From the NCBI RefSeq assembly GCF_026107415.2, contig NZ_JAPCHX010000004.1, positions 248,001 through 312,000 of the forward strand: DNA of 64,000 nucleotides, written 5' to 3'. Positions 52,574 to 62,075 of this stretch are shown here, one piece after another. This stretch comes from Microbacterium sp. MPKO10 (lineage in GTDB: Bacteria > Actinomycetota > Actinomycetes > Actinomycetales > Microbacteriaceae). Each line of letters begins with the position of its first letter. Position 1 is the first letter of the stretch. Under the pieces are notes generated by a model, which saw nothing but the letters and a program-made list of their open reading frames with translations, was not told where the DNA came from and searched no databases. The position numbers and the translations under genes were made by a program.

Positions 52574-53509
52574 TCAGATGCGGACGATGTAGTAGTTGCT
52601 GGTCCAGATCGGGCGGATGCTGACATGCCCGCCCGGCTTCGGGGCATCCAGGATCATCCCGTTGCCGGCGTAGAAGCCGTCGTGCCCGTTCATGATGACA
52701 AGGTCACCAGGCTGAGCCTGCGATGTCGGGATGCGCGTGCCCGCCGCAGCCTGGCCGGAGACTCCATGCGGAAGCGAGATGCCGTACTGGCCGAAGACGT
52801 ACATGACGAAGCCGGAGCAGTCGAATCCGGCCGGGGTGGCGCCGCCGTACACGTACGGCGTTCCGATGTACTGCTTCGCTGTGTTGAATACGGCTGAGAG
52901 GCTGTACGAGGTCGAGGGCGGGGCGACAGGACCGGGAGCGCTGGTTCCGCCCGAGTCCTGCGATGACGAATTCTTCGCCGCCTCTTCGGCGCGCTTGGCC
53001 CGCTCAGCTGCGGCTTTCGCCTCAGCCGCGGCATCGAGCTCGTCTTGGGTCGTCGCCGAGTACGTGTCGCGCGCGATCGAGGTGATGCTTGCTGCCGTAC
53101 TCACGTTCAGCTCTTGTGCTCCGACCGTGCGGTCGCTCTCTGTGGTCAGCGGTGCGGCCTGGCTGGCGGGCGCGAACGTTCCGGGGAGCGCGAATGCGGC
53201 GCACAGTCCGGGCACAACGATCATCATGACGAGTGTCGAGCGCCAGCGCTGCCAGGCTGTCGGGCGAGTGCTCGGTGCCGCTGAGGCGGGGGCTGTTCTC
53301 GCCGCGGGACGGTCGAGGGGCGTTCGTGCGGAACTGGAACCCGTGCGCGGGGCGCTCACCGGGGTGCGGACGATGGCCGACTTCGCCTCGGCGGCGCGGC
53401 GTTCACGGCGGGTGAGGGGTCGAGTGTTCGAGGGGGCTGCGAGATCAGAGTCGGTGGATAGGGCCACGGGTTCCTCCGGCGCCCTTTCAGCTTTCACTGA
53501 CTCGTCCAC
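52574..53509 (-). CDS. NlpC/P60 (C40) family peptidoglycan hydrolase
   Basis: The protein has 311 residues. A 90-residue charged cytoplasmic N-terminus precedes one hydrophobic anchor (about 91-113, TLVMMIVVPGLCAAFALPG). A coiled Ala/Glu/Lys-rich stretch follows (about 155-185). The C-terminal 110 residues are the catalytic domain: FDCSGFVMYVFGQYG (Cys), NGHDGFYAG (His) and the preceding VYGG. It cleaves D-glutamyl-diaminopimelate-type bonds or equivalent, as in cell separation. The start is a GTG at 53509. Its promoter is 90-120 bases upstream, so it has an unusually long leader. Confidence 0.92.
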   Translation of the reverse strand: MDESVKAERAPEEPVALSTDSDLAAPSNTRPLTRRERRAAEAKSAIVRTPVSAPRTGSSSARTPLDRPAARTAPASAAPSTRPTAWQRWRSTLVMMIVVPGLCAAFALPGTFAPASQAAPLTTESDRTVGAQELNVSTAASITSIARDTYSATTQDELDAAAEAKAAAERAKRAEEAAKNSSSQDSGGTSAPGPVAPPSTSYSLSAVFNTAKQYIGTPYVYGGATPAGFDCSGFVMYVFGQYGISLPHGVSGQAAAGTRIPTSQAQPGDLVIMNGHDGFYAGNGMILDAPKPGGHVSIRPIWTSNYYIVRI

Positions 53510-53599
53510 GCATTGTTATCGCGGGTTTCGGCACCGGGGACGAGTTTCAGCAGGGCGCCCGGTGACGTTCCTCAGGACGTACGCCTCAGGACCTACCCG

Positions 53600-53628
53600 A
53601 GATTACGGCATCCGCCGCGAATTGTCAC
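53600..53628 (-). promoter_or_regulatory. Promoter of the NlpC/P60 gene
   Basis: On the minus strand -35 GTGACA (53623-53628) and -10 TAATCT (53600-53605) are 17 bases apart. The 5' leader of about 85-90 bases has GTCCTGAGG twice, 14 bases apart, and an ACCGGG/CCCGGT stem. It does not fit the c-di-AMP riboswitch consensus known before many wall-hydrolase genes of actinobacteria. Confidence 0.6.
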
Positions 53629-53678
53629 GTTTGTGCAACGTTTTCCCGAATTTTCCCGCCTTCAGTCGGCGAGCGTCG

Positions 53679-54374
53679 TTACGGAGCCGTCACGTAGATG
53701 TGCGTCGCCACCTCGGGCGGAAGCTCAATGCCCTCATCGACTCCGTCGATGGTGACGACGATATACGAGCCGTTCTTCGAGAATTCCCCGGCGTTTCCCG
53801 GGACGACACCCGCGTGCTTCAGCTGAGCGAGCAGCTCGGGTTCCAGCTGAGCCGGCTCTGCGAGGCGGCGGATGCTGGCACGGCGCGGTTCATCGGCATC
53901 GCGCACAAGGGTGACGAGGTTCACCACGCCCTGAGAAAACGCGATTCCAGGGCTCTCTCCGAATTCGTCGAGTCCAGGGATGGGCGTTCCATAGGGAGAC
54001 TCCGTGGGGTGGTTCAGCATGTCGAGCAGTTTGCGCTCGACCTGCTCGCTCATCACGTGCTCCCAGCGGCATGCTTCTTCGTGTACGTACTCCCATTCGA
54101 GTCCGATCACATCGTTGAGAAGACGTTCGGCGAGACGGTGCTTGCGCATCACGTGGACGGCCTTTCGCCGACCGTCATCGGTCAGCTCAAGGTGACGATC
54201 GTCGGAGACGACGATGAGTCCATCGCGCTCCATGCGCCCGACAGTCTGGGACACCGTCGGCCCAGAATGTCCGAGGCGCTCGGAGATGCGCGCACGCAGC
54301 GGGACGATACCTTCTTCCTCCAGTTCGAGGACAGTACGCAGGTACATCTCGGTCGTGTCAATAAGGTCGGTCAT
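53679..54374 (-). CDS. dtxR: DtxR/IdeR-family iron-dependent regulator
   Basis: The protein has 231 residues, the length of DtxR/IdeR. MTDLIDTTEMYLRTVLELEEEG opens the winged helix and the recognition helix is GHSGPTVSQTVGRMERDGL. All metal ligands are present: Met10, Cys102, Glu105 and His106 (site 2), and His79, Glu83 and His98 (site 1). Cys102 marks an iron-type rather than a manganese-type (MntR) sensor. The C-terminal SH3-like domain is complete. It represses iron uptake and activates storage when Fe(II) is bound. The ATG at 54374 has GGGGGAGG five bases upstream. Confidence 0.95.
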   Translation of the reverse strand: MTDLIDTTEMYLRTVLELEEEGIVPLRARISERLGHSGPTVSQTVGRMERDGLIVVSDDRHLELTDDGRRKAVHVMRKHRLAERLLNDVIGLEWEYVHEEACRWEHVMSEQVERKLLDMLNHPTESPYGTPIPGLDEFGESPGIAFSQGVVNLVTLVRDADEPRRASIRRLAEPAQLEPELLAQLKHAGVVPGNAGEFSKNGSYIVVTIDGVDEGIELPPEVATHIYVTAP

Positions 54375-54474
54375 CAATGCCTCCCCCGGCAATGCTCTTG
54401 TATTCGTCAAGCCTACCGGGAAACACAGTGAGTCTTGAATCCGTCAAATAAACTCCGCGAGCTCGCGTGCGTAG

Positions 54475-55596
<1,122 letters not shown>

Positions 55597-55621
55597 CTGC
55601 CGGGGCCAAGCGCCCGGGCAG
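55597..55621 (+). terminator. Hairpin after serC
   Basis: CTGCC...GGCAG with an inner GGGC/GCCC stem and one G-G mismatch begins at the base after the serC stop. There is no T-run, so it is a weak candidate. Confidence 0.45.
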
Positions 55622-55733
55622 TGAGTGGCCACCTCAGCAGCTCGAAACCGAGGACAACCGTGCGCACCGGGGGCCACCGAGCACGAGGTGACGCCTTGAG
55701 GCCCTGAGGCGACGCTCTCACCTGCTAGCGCTA

Positions 55734-55784
55734 CGTCGTCAGGGTCGTCCAGCTTGCGCTGCGTCGTGCGTCGTCAGGGTCGTC
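55734..55784. repeat. 16-bp direct repeat downstream of the DUF3027 gene
   Basis: CGTCGTCAGGGTCGTC occurs at 55734-55749 and 55769-55784, both perfect, 35 bases apart from start to start. It lies in the 250-base gene-free region between serC and the DUF3027 gene. Function unknown. Confidence 0.85.
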
Positions 55785-55849
55785 GGGCGCGATGCGGCTC
55801 GACCGCATCATCGCGAATGCCGCGGTGTTGCGTGTGCTCTCGGTAGCCC

Positions 55850-57007
55850 TCAGGAGCGGCGTCGGCCACGTGACCGTCGCCGACCACGACCACCGCCGCC
55901 ACGACGTGAGCCTCGTCGTCCGCCACGGCTCGATCCGCTGTCGCTGTCAGAGCTGTCGCTGTCAGAGTTGTCGTTGTCAGAACCGTCACCGTTGTCTGAA
56001 CCATCGTCGTCCGGCCCGTCGTCATCTGAGCTGTCGCCCGAGTCGTCGCCGTGGGAGTCGCTGTCCTCGGCGTCATCATCCGTGTCGCTCTGGTCATGGT
56101 CGGAGTCTCGGGCGGGCTCGTCGAACTCGTCAACGTCCACGCCGTCGAGGTCTCCCGCGTGGAGACGTGAGCGGTGTTCGGCCACGTCGTCATCATCGTC
56201 GTCATCGTCGTCGTCGGAATCCTGGTCGTCAGCCTCCGCCTCTGCTGCCTCACGCGCGGCTTCTTCCTGCTGCGCTCGATACTCGGCGAGCCGCTCAGAC
56301 CAGGGCACCCAATCGGGTGCGAGCAGTGACGAGTCGCCCGGCATCAATTCAGACTCGACAACAGTCGGCTCACCGTCGTCGACGCGTGTCAGCGTCACGG
56401 TCCAGAACCATCCCGGGTAACCGTCAAGGCGATTCTCGAAGAGCAGCGAGAGCGTGTGCTCGTCTTCCACGGTGTGTCCGGCAAAATCACCGACATCCTC
56501 GGCGTCGACGACATCGAGGAGCGCACGGCGCGCCGTGTCCACCGCGTCAAGCAACACGGGATCTGGCTCGATCACGGCAGACTCAGCAGCATCCGCGTTC
56601 TCGCCCTGTTCAGCGCTGTCACCCGACTCGATGCCGTCTGCCGGTGCAACCCTCTTAGTCCCGTCCGCGCTCTCGAGTGGCGTGGCATCGTCGTCCGCCG
56701 ACGCGGCGCTTACCGTCGGCTCGGCCGCCTGTGCAGATGTGACATCCGCTGCCCCTGCAGTGCTGCCTTCCAGCCCTGCACTGTCTGACGGTTCCGCGGT
56801 CGCAACCGAGTCCGTGGTCTCACCCGCACCCGTGCGTTCACCCGGTTCCGTGGTCTCCGCCGGCCCCGTGCCCTCTGAGGACTCCGAGTGCGCTGGTGGC
56901 TGGGCGCTGGCCGACGGATTCGTTGCCTCCGCAGCCTGGAGATTCTCCGTCCCCTGCGCGCTCGAGCGCTGCTCGTCGTTCGTCGTCTCGTCGTTCGTGT
57001 CAGGCAT
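55850..57007 (-). CDS. DUF3027 family protein with long disordered tails
   Basis: The protein has 385 residues. The conserved core (about 150-250) has VDTARRALLDVVD, HTLSLLFENRLDGYPGWFWTVTLTRVDDG and SSLLAPDWVPWSERL, which match DUF3027. It is flanked by two low-complexity regions: an acidic Ser/Thr/Ala/Glu-rich N-terminal tail of about 145 residues, and a C-terminal Asp/Ser run with ten consecutive Asp and many Ser-Asp repeats. That run ends in a basic Arg/Gly-rich segment (GGRRGSRRGGGG and on). Its start overlaps the cold-shock gene stop by eight bases, so the two are co-translated. RNA binding is suggested by the RG tail and context only. Confidence 0.85.
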   Translation of the reverse strand: MPDTNDETTNDEQRSSAQGTENLQAAEATNPSASAQPPAHSESSEGTGPAETTEPGERTGAGETTDSVATAEPSDSAGLEGSTAGAADVTSAQAAEPTVSAASADDDATPLESADGTKRVAPADGIESGDSAEQGENADAAESAVIEPDPVLLDAVDTARRALLDVVDAEDVGDFAGHTVEDEHTLSLLFENRLDGYPGWFWTVTLTRVDDGEPTVVESELMPGDSSLLAPDWVPWSERLAEYRAQQEEAAREAAEAEADDQDSDDDDDDDDDDVAEHRSRLHAGDLDGVDVDEFDEPARDSDHDQSDTDDDAEDSDSHGDDSGDSSDDDGPDDDGSDNGDGSDNDNSDSDSSDSDSGSSRGGRRGSRRGGGGRGRRRSRGRRRS

Positions 57008-57383
57008 CAAGTTCGTCCGCTACGCGGCGCAGTACGGCCGCGACCTTTCGTGAGTGTGCGTTGTCAGGGTAGTGCCCCTTGCGAAGTGTTCCGCTGACTC
57101 CATCGAGAATCTTCATGAGGTCCTCGACGATCACCACCATGTCATCGGCGGGTTTGCGGTTCATGCGAACCACGCTGTGCGGCTGGTCGAGAAGGCGCAC
57201 CGAGAGCGCCTGTGCGCCGCGCTTGCCTTGCGCGACACCGAACTCGAGACGGGTTCCGGCCCGCAGACTCGTGACGCCCTCGGGAAGCGCGGAGGCATGG
57301 AGGAAGACCTGTTCACCGTCTTCACTCGTGATGAAGCCGAAGCCCTTGTCTTCGTCGTAGAACTTGACCTTGCCGGTGGGCAT
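57000..57383 (-). CDS. Cold-shock domain protein with a helical C-terminal extension
   Basis: The protein has 127 residues. MPTGKVKFYDEDKGFGFITSEDGEQVFLHASAL carries RNP1 (K-G-F-G-F-I) and RNP2 (V-F-L-H) of the cold-shock fold. The remaining 60 residues (PADDMVVIVEDLMKIL and onward) are a helical extension seen in larger actinobacterial cold-shock proteins. It binds single-stranded nucleic acid. The ATG at 57383 has GAGG six bases upstream. It is the first gene of a pair with DUF3027. Confidence 0.92.
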   Translation of the reverse strand: MPTGKVKFYDEDKGFGFITSEDGEQVFLHASALPEGVTSLRAGTRLEFGVAQGKRGAQALSVRLLDQPHSVVRMNRKPADDMVVIVEDLMKILDGVSGTLRKGHYPDNAHSRKVAAVLRRVADELDA

Positions 57384-57518
57384 GGAGAACCTCACTGTGG
57401 AAAAGAGGCGCTGAGTGCGCCTGGTGTGCGCCGGCGGAGTGTCACCGTCGGCGAGCAGGGGCACCCTGCTCTTCTCCATCGTATTCGCTACGGGCGCGTG
57501 GGGCCTATCCTGGAGAGC

Positions 57519-57788
57519 GTGGCTTCCTCTGATTCTGAACCGTCGACCGGCACAGCACAGCGCGTTCTCGCGTACGTCCTCGTGAGTGTCGTGATTCTCT
57601 CGGTTGCCAGCTTCTTCGCAATCATGATCGGAACGTGGAGCGGCATGGCGCAATCCGACTTCGGAACGGGGTTCTGGCCCGTCGTCGCGATGACGCCGTA
57701 CATTGGCCTGCCGCTGGCAATGCTCGTGTTGATTGCGTTGTTGATCTCCGGCGCCGTCAGCCGCAGTCGGCAGGCGCGCCGCCGATGA
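57519..57788 (+). CDS. Small two-helix membrane protein
   Basis: The protein has 89 residues with helices at about 15-37 and 56-77. The C-terminus is basic (SRSRQARRR). GTW and FGTGFWPVVAMTPYIGLP are the most distinctive parts. The GTG at 57519 is preceded by TATCCT (57506-57511) and a seven-base gap, so it may be leaderless. It is upstream of the helicase-associated gene and co-directional. I recognise no family. Confidence 0.6.
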   Translation: MASSDSEPSTGTAQRVLAYVLVSVVILSVASFFAIMIGTWSGMAQSDFGTGFWPVVAMTPYIGLPLAMLVLIALLISGAVSRSRQARRR

Positions 57789-57801
57789 CGGGAGTCCAGG
57801 C

Positions 57802-59652
57802 ATGACAGACGCTCTGACCGTCGCCACGCACCTGCGGGCGGCGAGCGATGACGATCTTATTCGTCTCTGCCTGGCTCGCGGCATCACCGATGGAACACGA
57901 ATCAACGACTTTTTCGACCTCGCGGAACGCCTGCTCGAGCGTCAGCGAGTGGAGCGCACGATGCGCACATGCGACAGGCGGATGCTGCTGGCGCTTTCAG
58001 CTGCCGCCGAGATCGGTGCCCCACACTCCGTGAGCGAGCTGACCACCCGCATAGAATCGCTGGGCGAGGGCACCGATGCCGCGGCCGAGGCTGCGGACGG
58101 TCTCGCCCGTGCGGCGCTGCTGTGTCTCGTTGTGATCGATGACCGAGTGCACCCACTCGATATCGTCGGCACCGTCCTCGGTGATCTGCGGGGGCGCGGG
58201 CTCCCGGCGACGCATGACCTCGCCGATCACCCGCCGACCGTGCTGAATCCTGTCGGAGAGTCCGATCGCGTCGATGCTCTTGCAGGCGAGCGTGCGTTCA
58301 CGACGACGACAGCTGCGGGAGAGATCATCGCCGAGGTGCGTCGAGCACCGGCGAAGGAACTCGGCCGCGGCGGTCTCGCCCTTCCAGACACACGACGGCT
58401 CGCGTCAGCGACGGGCATCGACTTCGACGACGTCGGCCCTGTGCTGGCCATTGCGGAAGCGGCGGGTCTCGTCGCCCTGGAGGACAGGTATTGGGCGCCC
58501 ACACCCGCGGGCATCGACTGGCTTGAGCTCACGACAACGGAACGCTGGGTGCGCCTCGCCGACGCTTGGCGCGACGGCATTCCCGACGATGCGAAGCCAC
58601 TCCTGACGACGCGCCACGACACCCGATGGGCTAGCACGGCTCGTGCGCAGGCGCTGTGGCTCTATCCCATTGGCGGAGACGTGGTCAGGGCCCGCGTGGA
58701 ACGCCTCATCGCCCACGCCGAAGCGCTCGGCATCATTGCTGATGACACGCTGTCGCGTGCCGGACGGGAACTTTTGGCGGGCCACTCCGGTGACGCCGTT
58801 GAATACGTGCGCGCGGTGCTGCCGCACGAGGTCAGCCAGGTTTACATTCAAGACGATCTGAGCGTCATCTCCCCCGGCCCGCTCCTGCCGTCACGCGACA
58901 CGCGACTCCGTGCCATGGCCGACATCGAATCCCGTTCCCAAGCCACGACGTACCGGTTCAGTCGCGCGAGCATCGATCGCGCACTCGGAATGGGCGAAGA
59001 CGAGGCGAGCATTTTCGCATTCCTCACCGAGCTGTCACTCACGGGCATCCCTCAGCCTCTGCACTACCTCGTCACCGATGTCTCCGCGCGCCACGGGCTC
59101 TTGCGGGTTCGTGAGAATCCGCACGGCAGTCCGGCGCGCAGCAGCATCCGGTCCACAGACGACGATCTGCTCGAGACCCTCACGGTCGATCAAAACCTCG
59201 CGCCGCTGGGTTTGCGCCGTGCGGCACCGGGCACACTGGAGAGCCGGTTTTCGCGCGACGTCGTCTTCTGGGCACTGCAGGATGCCCGCTACGCAGTGTC
59301 GGCCGAAGACACCGCCGGTCGACTGGTGCGCGTCACCCGGCACCATATCGCCGCTGCCCCCGTCGACGACGAACCCGACCTCACCGAGCTGGTGGAGCGT
59401 CTGCGTGCCTCGGTCAAAGGCACGAGCGCCCATCCAGACGATGCGTGGATCGTCCGGCAGCTCGAACTGGCCGTGCGCAGCCGCACGACTGTCGTCGTGT
59501 CAGTCGCAATGCCGGACGGATCGACTGTTGATCTGCCCCTGGAGCCGACCGGGATCGGCGGCGGACGGCTGCGCGGCCGGGACAACGCGGCGGATGTCGA
59601 GCGGACACTTCCGCTCTCCAGCATCCGCTCGGTGTCGCGAGCCGACGGCTGA
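57802..59652 (+). CDS. Helicase-associated protein (XPB/Ssl2-like N-terminal domain), Rv0862c type
   Basis: The protein has 616 residues. It starts MTDALTVATHLRAASDDDLIRLCLARG. A region of repeated winged-helix-like modules follows, and around residues 330-450 SQVYIQDDLSVISPGPLLPS matches the Helicase_C_3 (XPB/Ssl2 N-terminal) domain. It contains no helicase ATPase motif. It is encoded 37 bases upstream of the XPB helicase gene and has the same pairing in mycobacteria, so it is likely a partner or regulator of XPB. The ATG at 57802 has GGAG seven bases upstream. Confidence 0.85.
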   Translation: MTDALTVATHLRAASDDDLIRLCLARGITDGTRINDFFDLAERLLERQRVERTMRTCDRRMLLALSAAAEIGAPHSVSELTTRIESLGEGTDAAAEAADGLARAALLCLVVIDDRVHPLDIVGTVLGDLRGRGLPATHDLADHPPTVLNPVGESDRVDALAGERAFTTTTAAGEIIAEVRRAPAKELGRGGLALPDTRRLASATGIDFDDVGPVLAIAEAAGLVALEDRYWAPTPAGIDWLELTTTERWVRLADAWRDGIPDDAKPLLTTRHDTRWASTARAQALWLYPIGGDVVRARVERLIAHAEALGIIADDTLSRAGRELLAGHSGDAVEYVRAVLPHEVSQVYIQDDLSVISPGPLLPSRDTRLRAMADIESRSQATTYRFSRASIDRALGMGEDEASIFAFLTELSLTGIPQPLHYLVTDVSARHGLLRVRENPHGSPARSSIRSTDDDLLETLTVDQNLAPLGLRRAAPGTLESRFSRDVVFWALQDARYAVSAEDTAGRLVRVTRHHIAAAPVDDEPDLTELVERLRASVKGTSAHPDDAWIVRQLELAVRSRTTVVVSVAMPDGSTVDLPLEPTGIGGGRLRGRDNAADVERTLPLSSIRSVSRADG

Positions 59653-59689
59653 ATGCTCTTCTCAGCGTGCGGCGCTAAGCTAGAACGCT

Positions 59690-61330
59690 ATGTCTGACGG
59701 CCCCCTTATCGTTCAAAGCGACCGCACGGTGCTCCTCGAAGTCGCGCATCCCGACGCAGAGGACGCGCGGCACGCTCTCGCCGTTTTTGCCGAGCTCGAG
59801 CGCGCCCCTGAGCATGTGCACACCTACCGCATCACACGGCTCGGTCTGTGGAACGCACGAGCTGCGGGCCACCGGGCACACGAGATGCTCGCCACGCTGA
59901 ACGAATACTCGAAGTTTCCGGTGCCCCAGACGGTGTCGACAGACATCGAAGACACCGTGTCGCGGTACGGCCGCCTTGTGATCGAACGCGACGGCGACGG
60001 TGAGCTCGTGCTCTCGAGTCAGGATGCCGCCGTGCTCACCGAGGTGTCACGGTCGAAGCGCATCAGCCCGCTGCTCATCGGGCAGCCGACCGAGACAAGC
60101 TATCTCATCGAACCATGGGCGCGCGGCCAGGTGAAGCAGGAGCTCGTGAAGCTCGGCTGGCCCGCTGAGGATCTCGCCGGCTATACCCCGGGAACGCCCT
60201 TTGAGATCGACCTGCACGAGGACGGCTGGGCGCTTCGCGACTATCAGCACAAGGCGATCGACAACTTCTTCGACGGTGGCTCCGGCGTCGTGGTGCTGCC
60301 GTGCGGCGCGGGGAAGACGCTTGTGGGCGCCGGCGCAATGGCAACGGCAGGCACGACCACATTGATTCTCGTGACGAATACGGTGGCCGCACGGCAATGG
60401 CGAGACGAGCTGCTGCGCCGCACGAGCCTCACCGAAGACGACATCGGCGAGTACTCGGGCGATGTCAAAGAGGTCAAGCCCGTCACGATCGCGACGTATC
60501 AGATCCTCACCTCGCGGCGGAAGGGCCAGTACACTCACCTCTCGCTGCTCGATGCCCTCGACTGGGGGCTCGTCGTCTACGACGAGGTGCATCTGCTCCC
60601 TGCCCCTGTCTTCAAGCTCACTGCCGATCTGCAGGCCCGGCGGCGCCTCGGTCTCACGGCGACGCTGGTCCGCGAAGACGGCCGAGCAGGCGACGTCTTC
60701 AGCCTGATCGGCCCCAAACGGTTCGACGCGCCATGGAAAGAAATCGAGTCGCAGGGCTACATCTCGCCCGCCGAATGCTTCGAGGTGCGCGTCGATATGC
60801 CGAAGGCCGATCGTCTCGAATACGCGGCCTCCGCCGACAACGAGCGGTATCGTCTCGCCGCGACGACCCCGGCGAAGATCAGTATTGTGAAGCGACTGAT
60901 CGACAAGCATCCGGATGAGCGCATCCTCGTGATCGGCCAGTATCTCGACCAGCTTGAGGAGCTCTCGGATGTTCTGGGCGCGCCGAAGCTCACCGGCGAG
61001 ACGCCGAACGATGAACGCGAACGCCTCTATCAGCAGTTCCGCGACGGTATCGAACCGGTGCTCGTGGTCTCGAAGGTGGCAAACTTCTCGATCGACCTGC
61101 CCGAGGCGACTGTCGCTATCCAGGTCTCCGGTTCGTACGGGTCACGGCAAGAGGAAGCACAGCGCCTTGGCCGTCTGCTGCGCCCCAAGACGTCAGGTCT
61201 CACCGCGAACTTCTACACGCTCGTCTCGCGTGACACGCTTGACCAGGACTTCGCGCAGAACCGTCAGCGTTTCCTCTCGGAACAGGGCTACAGCTACTCG
61301 ATTCTCGACGCCAGCAGCATCGCCGCGTAG
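59690..61330 (+). CDS. DNA repair helicase XPB
   Basis: The protein has 546 residues. Motif I is LPCGAGKT, motif II is DEVHLLPA in the DEVH form, and the XPB-specific RED motif is in LVREDGRAGD. Motif VI is EAQRLGRLLRPK. The N-terminal 190 residues form the DRD-like region. It is a 3'-5' superfamily 2 helicase found in mycobacteria and other actinobacteria. TAAGCT (59676-59681) ends eight bases before the ATG, suggesting a leaderless start. Its stop lies next to that of the convergent reductase gene. Confidence 0.95.
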   Translation: MSDGPLIVQSDRTVLLEVAHPDAEDARHALAVFAELERAPEHVHTYRITRLGLWNARAAGHRAHEMLATLNEYSKFPVPQTVSTDIEDTVSRYGRLVIERDGDGELVLSSQDAAVLTEVSRSKRISPLLIGQPTETSYLIEPWARGQVKQELVKLGWPAEDLAGYTPGTPFEIDLHEDGWALRDYQHKAIDNFFDGGSGVVVLPCGAGKTLVGAGAMATAGTTTLILVTNTVAARQWRDELLRRTSLTEDDIGEYSGDVKEVKPVTIATYQILTSRRKGQYTHLSLLDALDWGLVVYDEVHLLPAPVFKLTADLQARRRLGLTATLVREDGRAGDVFSLIGPKRFDAPWKEIESQGYISPAECFEVRVDMPKADRLEYAASADNERYRLAATTPAKISIVKRLIDKHPDERILVIGQYLDQLEELSDVLGAPKLTGETPNDERERLYQQFRDGIEPVLVVSKVANFSIDLPEATVAIQVSGSYGSRQEEAQRLGRLLRPKTSGLTANFYTLVSRDTLDQDFAQNRQRFLSEQGYSYSILDASSIAA

Positions 61331-61331
61331 C

Positions 61332-62075
61332 TTACGCCCGCACGTAGCGCAGCAGCAGCGTGCCGTCGCCGGCAGCGACGACATGGGCAAGCGACAGCGA
61401 GCGCAGCGTCTGGTCGTCGCCCGCGAGAATCCGGGTCGCTGCTCCCCCGACGAGTGTGGGGCTCACGGTGAGACACAGTTCGTCGACCGCGTCATCGCGC
61501 ACGAGGTCGCCAAAGAGATGCGGCCCTCCTTCGCTGTGCATCTGCGGCAGGCCTCTGGCCGCGAGCGCCGCTCGCATCGCTGCCCCTTCCACGCGCTCGG
61601 CGCCGCACTCCAGCACATCAGCGACGTCTGAGAGTCGGGCACGACGCCCCGCATCAGCCGCGTCGCACGTCAACACGATTGGGCGTACCGGGGCCTCCGT
61701 AAAGATCGCGCTCTCCGGGTCCAGATCGAGACGGTGCGAGACAATGGCGAACACCGGCTGCTCGGGCAGCCCGCGCGCGATCCTCTCCTCGACAGCATCC
61801 ACCCGCATGGGGCCATACCCTTCCGCGCGAATCGTTCCCGCGCCCACGATGATCACGTCGGCGAGAGTCCGGAGTGCGTCGAACACTGTGTGGTCGGCGT
61901 CCGTGCCGAGCCCTCCCGAGAGCCCATCGACGGTCACCCCACCGTCGGCGCTCGTGACGAAGTTCATGCGCAGCCACGGCTGGGATCGATCCTCGACCGC
62001 ATACCAGTCGGCAATCGCCATCGAGTCGGAAGACGATTCTCCGGGCATCGGCCAGACACGCGTCAGTTCACTCAT
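61332..62075 (-). CDS. Pyrimidine/dihydrofolate reductase family protein (RibD C-terminal like)
   Basis: The protein has 247 residues. RMNFVTSADGGVTVDGLSGGLGTDADHTVFDALRTLADVIIVGAGTIRAEGYGP is the classic reductase fold of RibD C-terminal/DHFR-like enzymes, and MHSEGGPHLFGDLV is the second family motif. It uses NADPH on a pyrimidine or pteridine-like substrate. The ATG at 62075 overlaps the stop of the FolP-like gene (ATGAGTGA), so the two are coupled. That association hints at folate or pterin metabolism. GGGGAG lies four bases upstream. Confidence 0.85.
   Translation of the reverse strand: MSELTRVWPMPGESSSDSMAIADWYAVEDRSQPWLRMNFVTSADGGVTVDGLSGGLGTDADHTVFDALRTLADVIIVGAGTIRAEGYGPMRVDAVEERIARGLPEQPVFAIVSHRLDLDPESAIFTEAPVRPIVLTCDAADAGRRARLSDVADVLECGAERVEGAAMRAALAARGLPQMHSEGGPHLFGDLVRDDAVDELCLTVSPTLVGGAATRILAGDDQTLRSLSLAHVVAAGDGTLLLRYVRA

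Noticed and set aside
53510-53600. c-di-AMP (ydaO) riboswitch before the NlpC/P60 gene
   Set aside because: The conserved ydaO sequence blocks are not visible; only short repeats and one weak stem are present.
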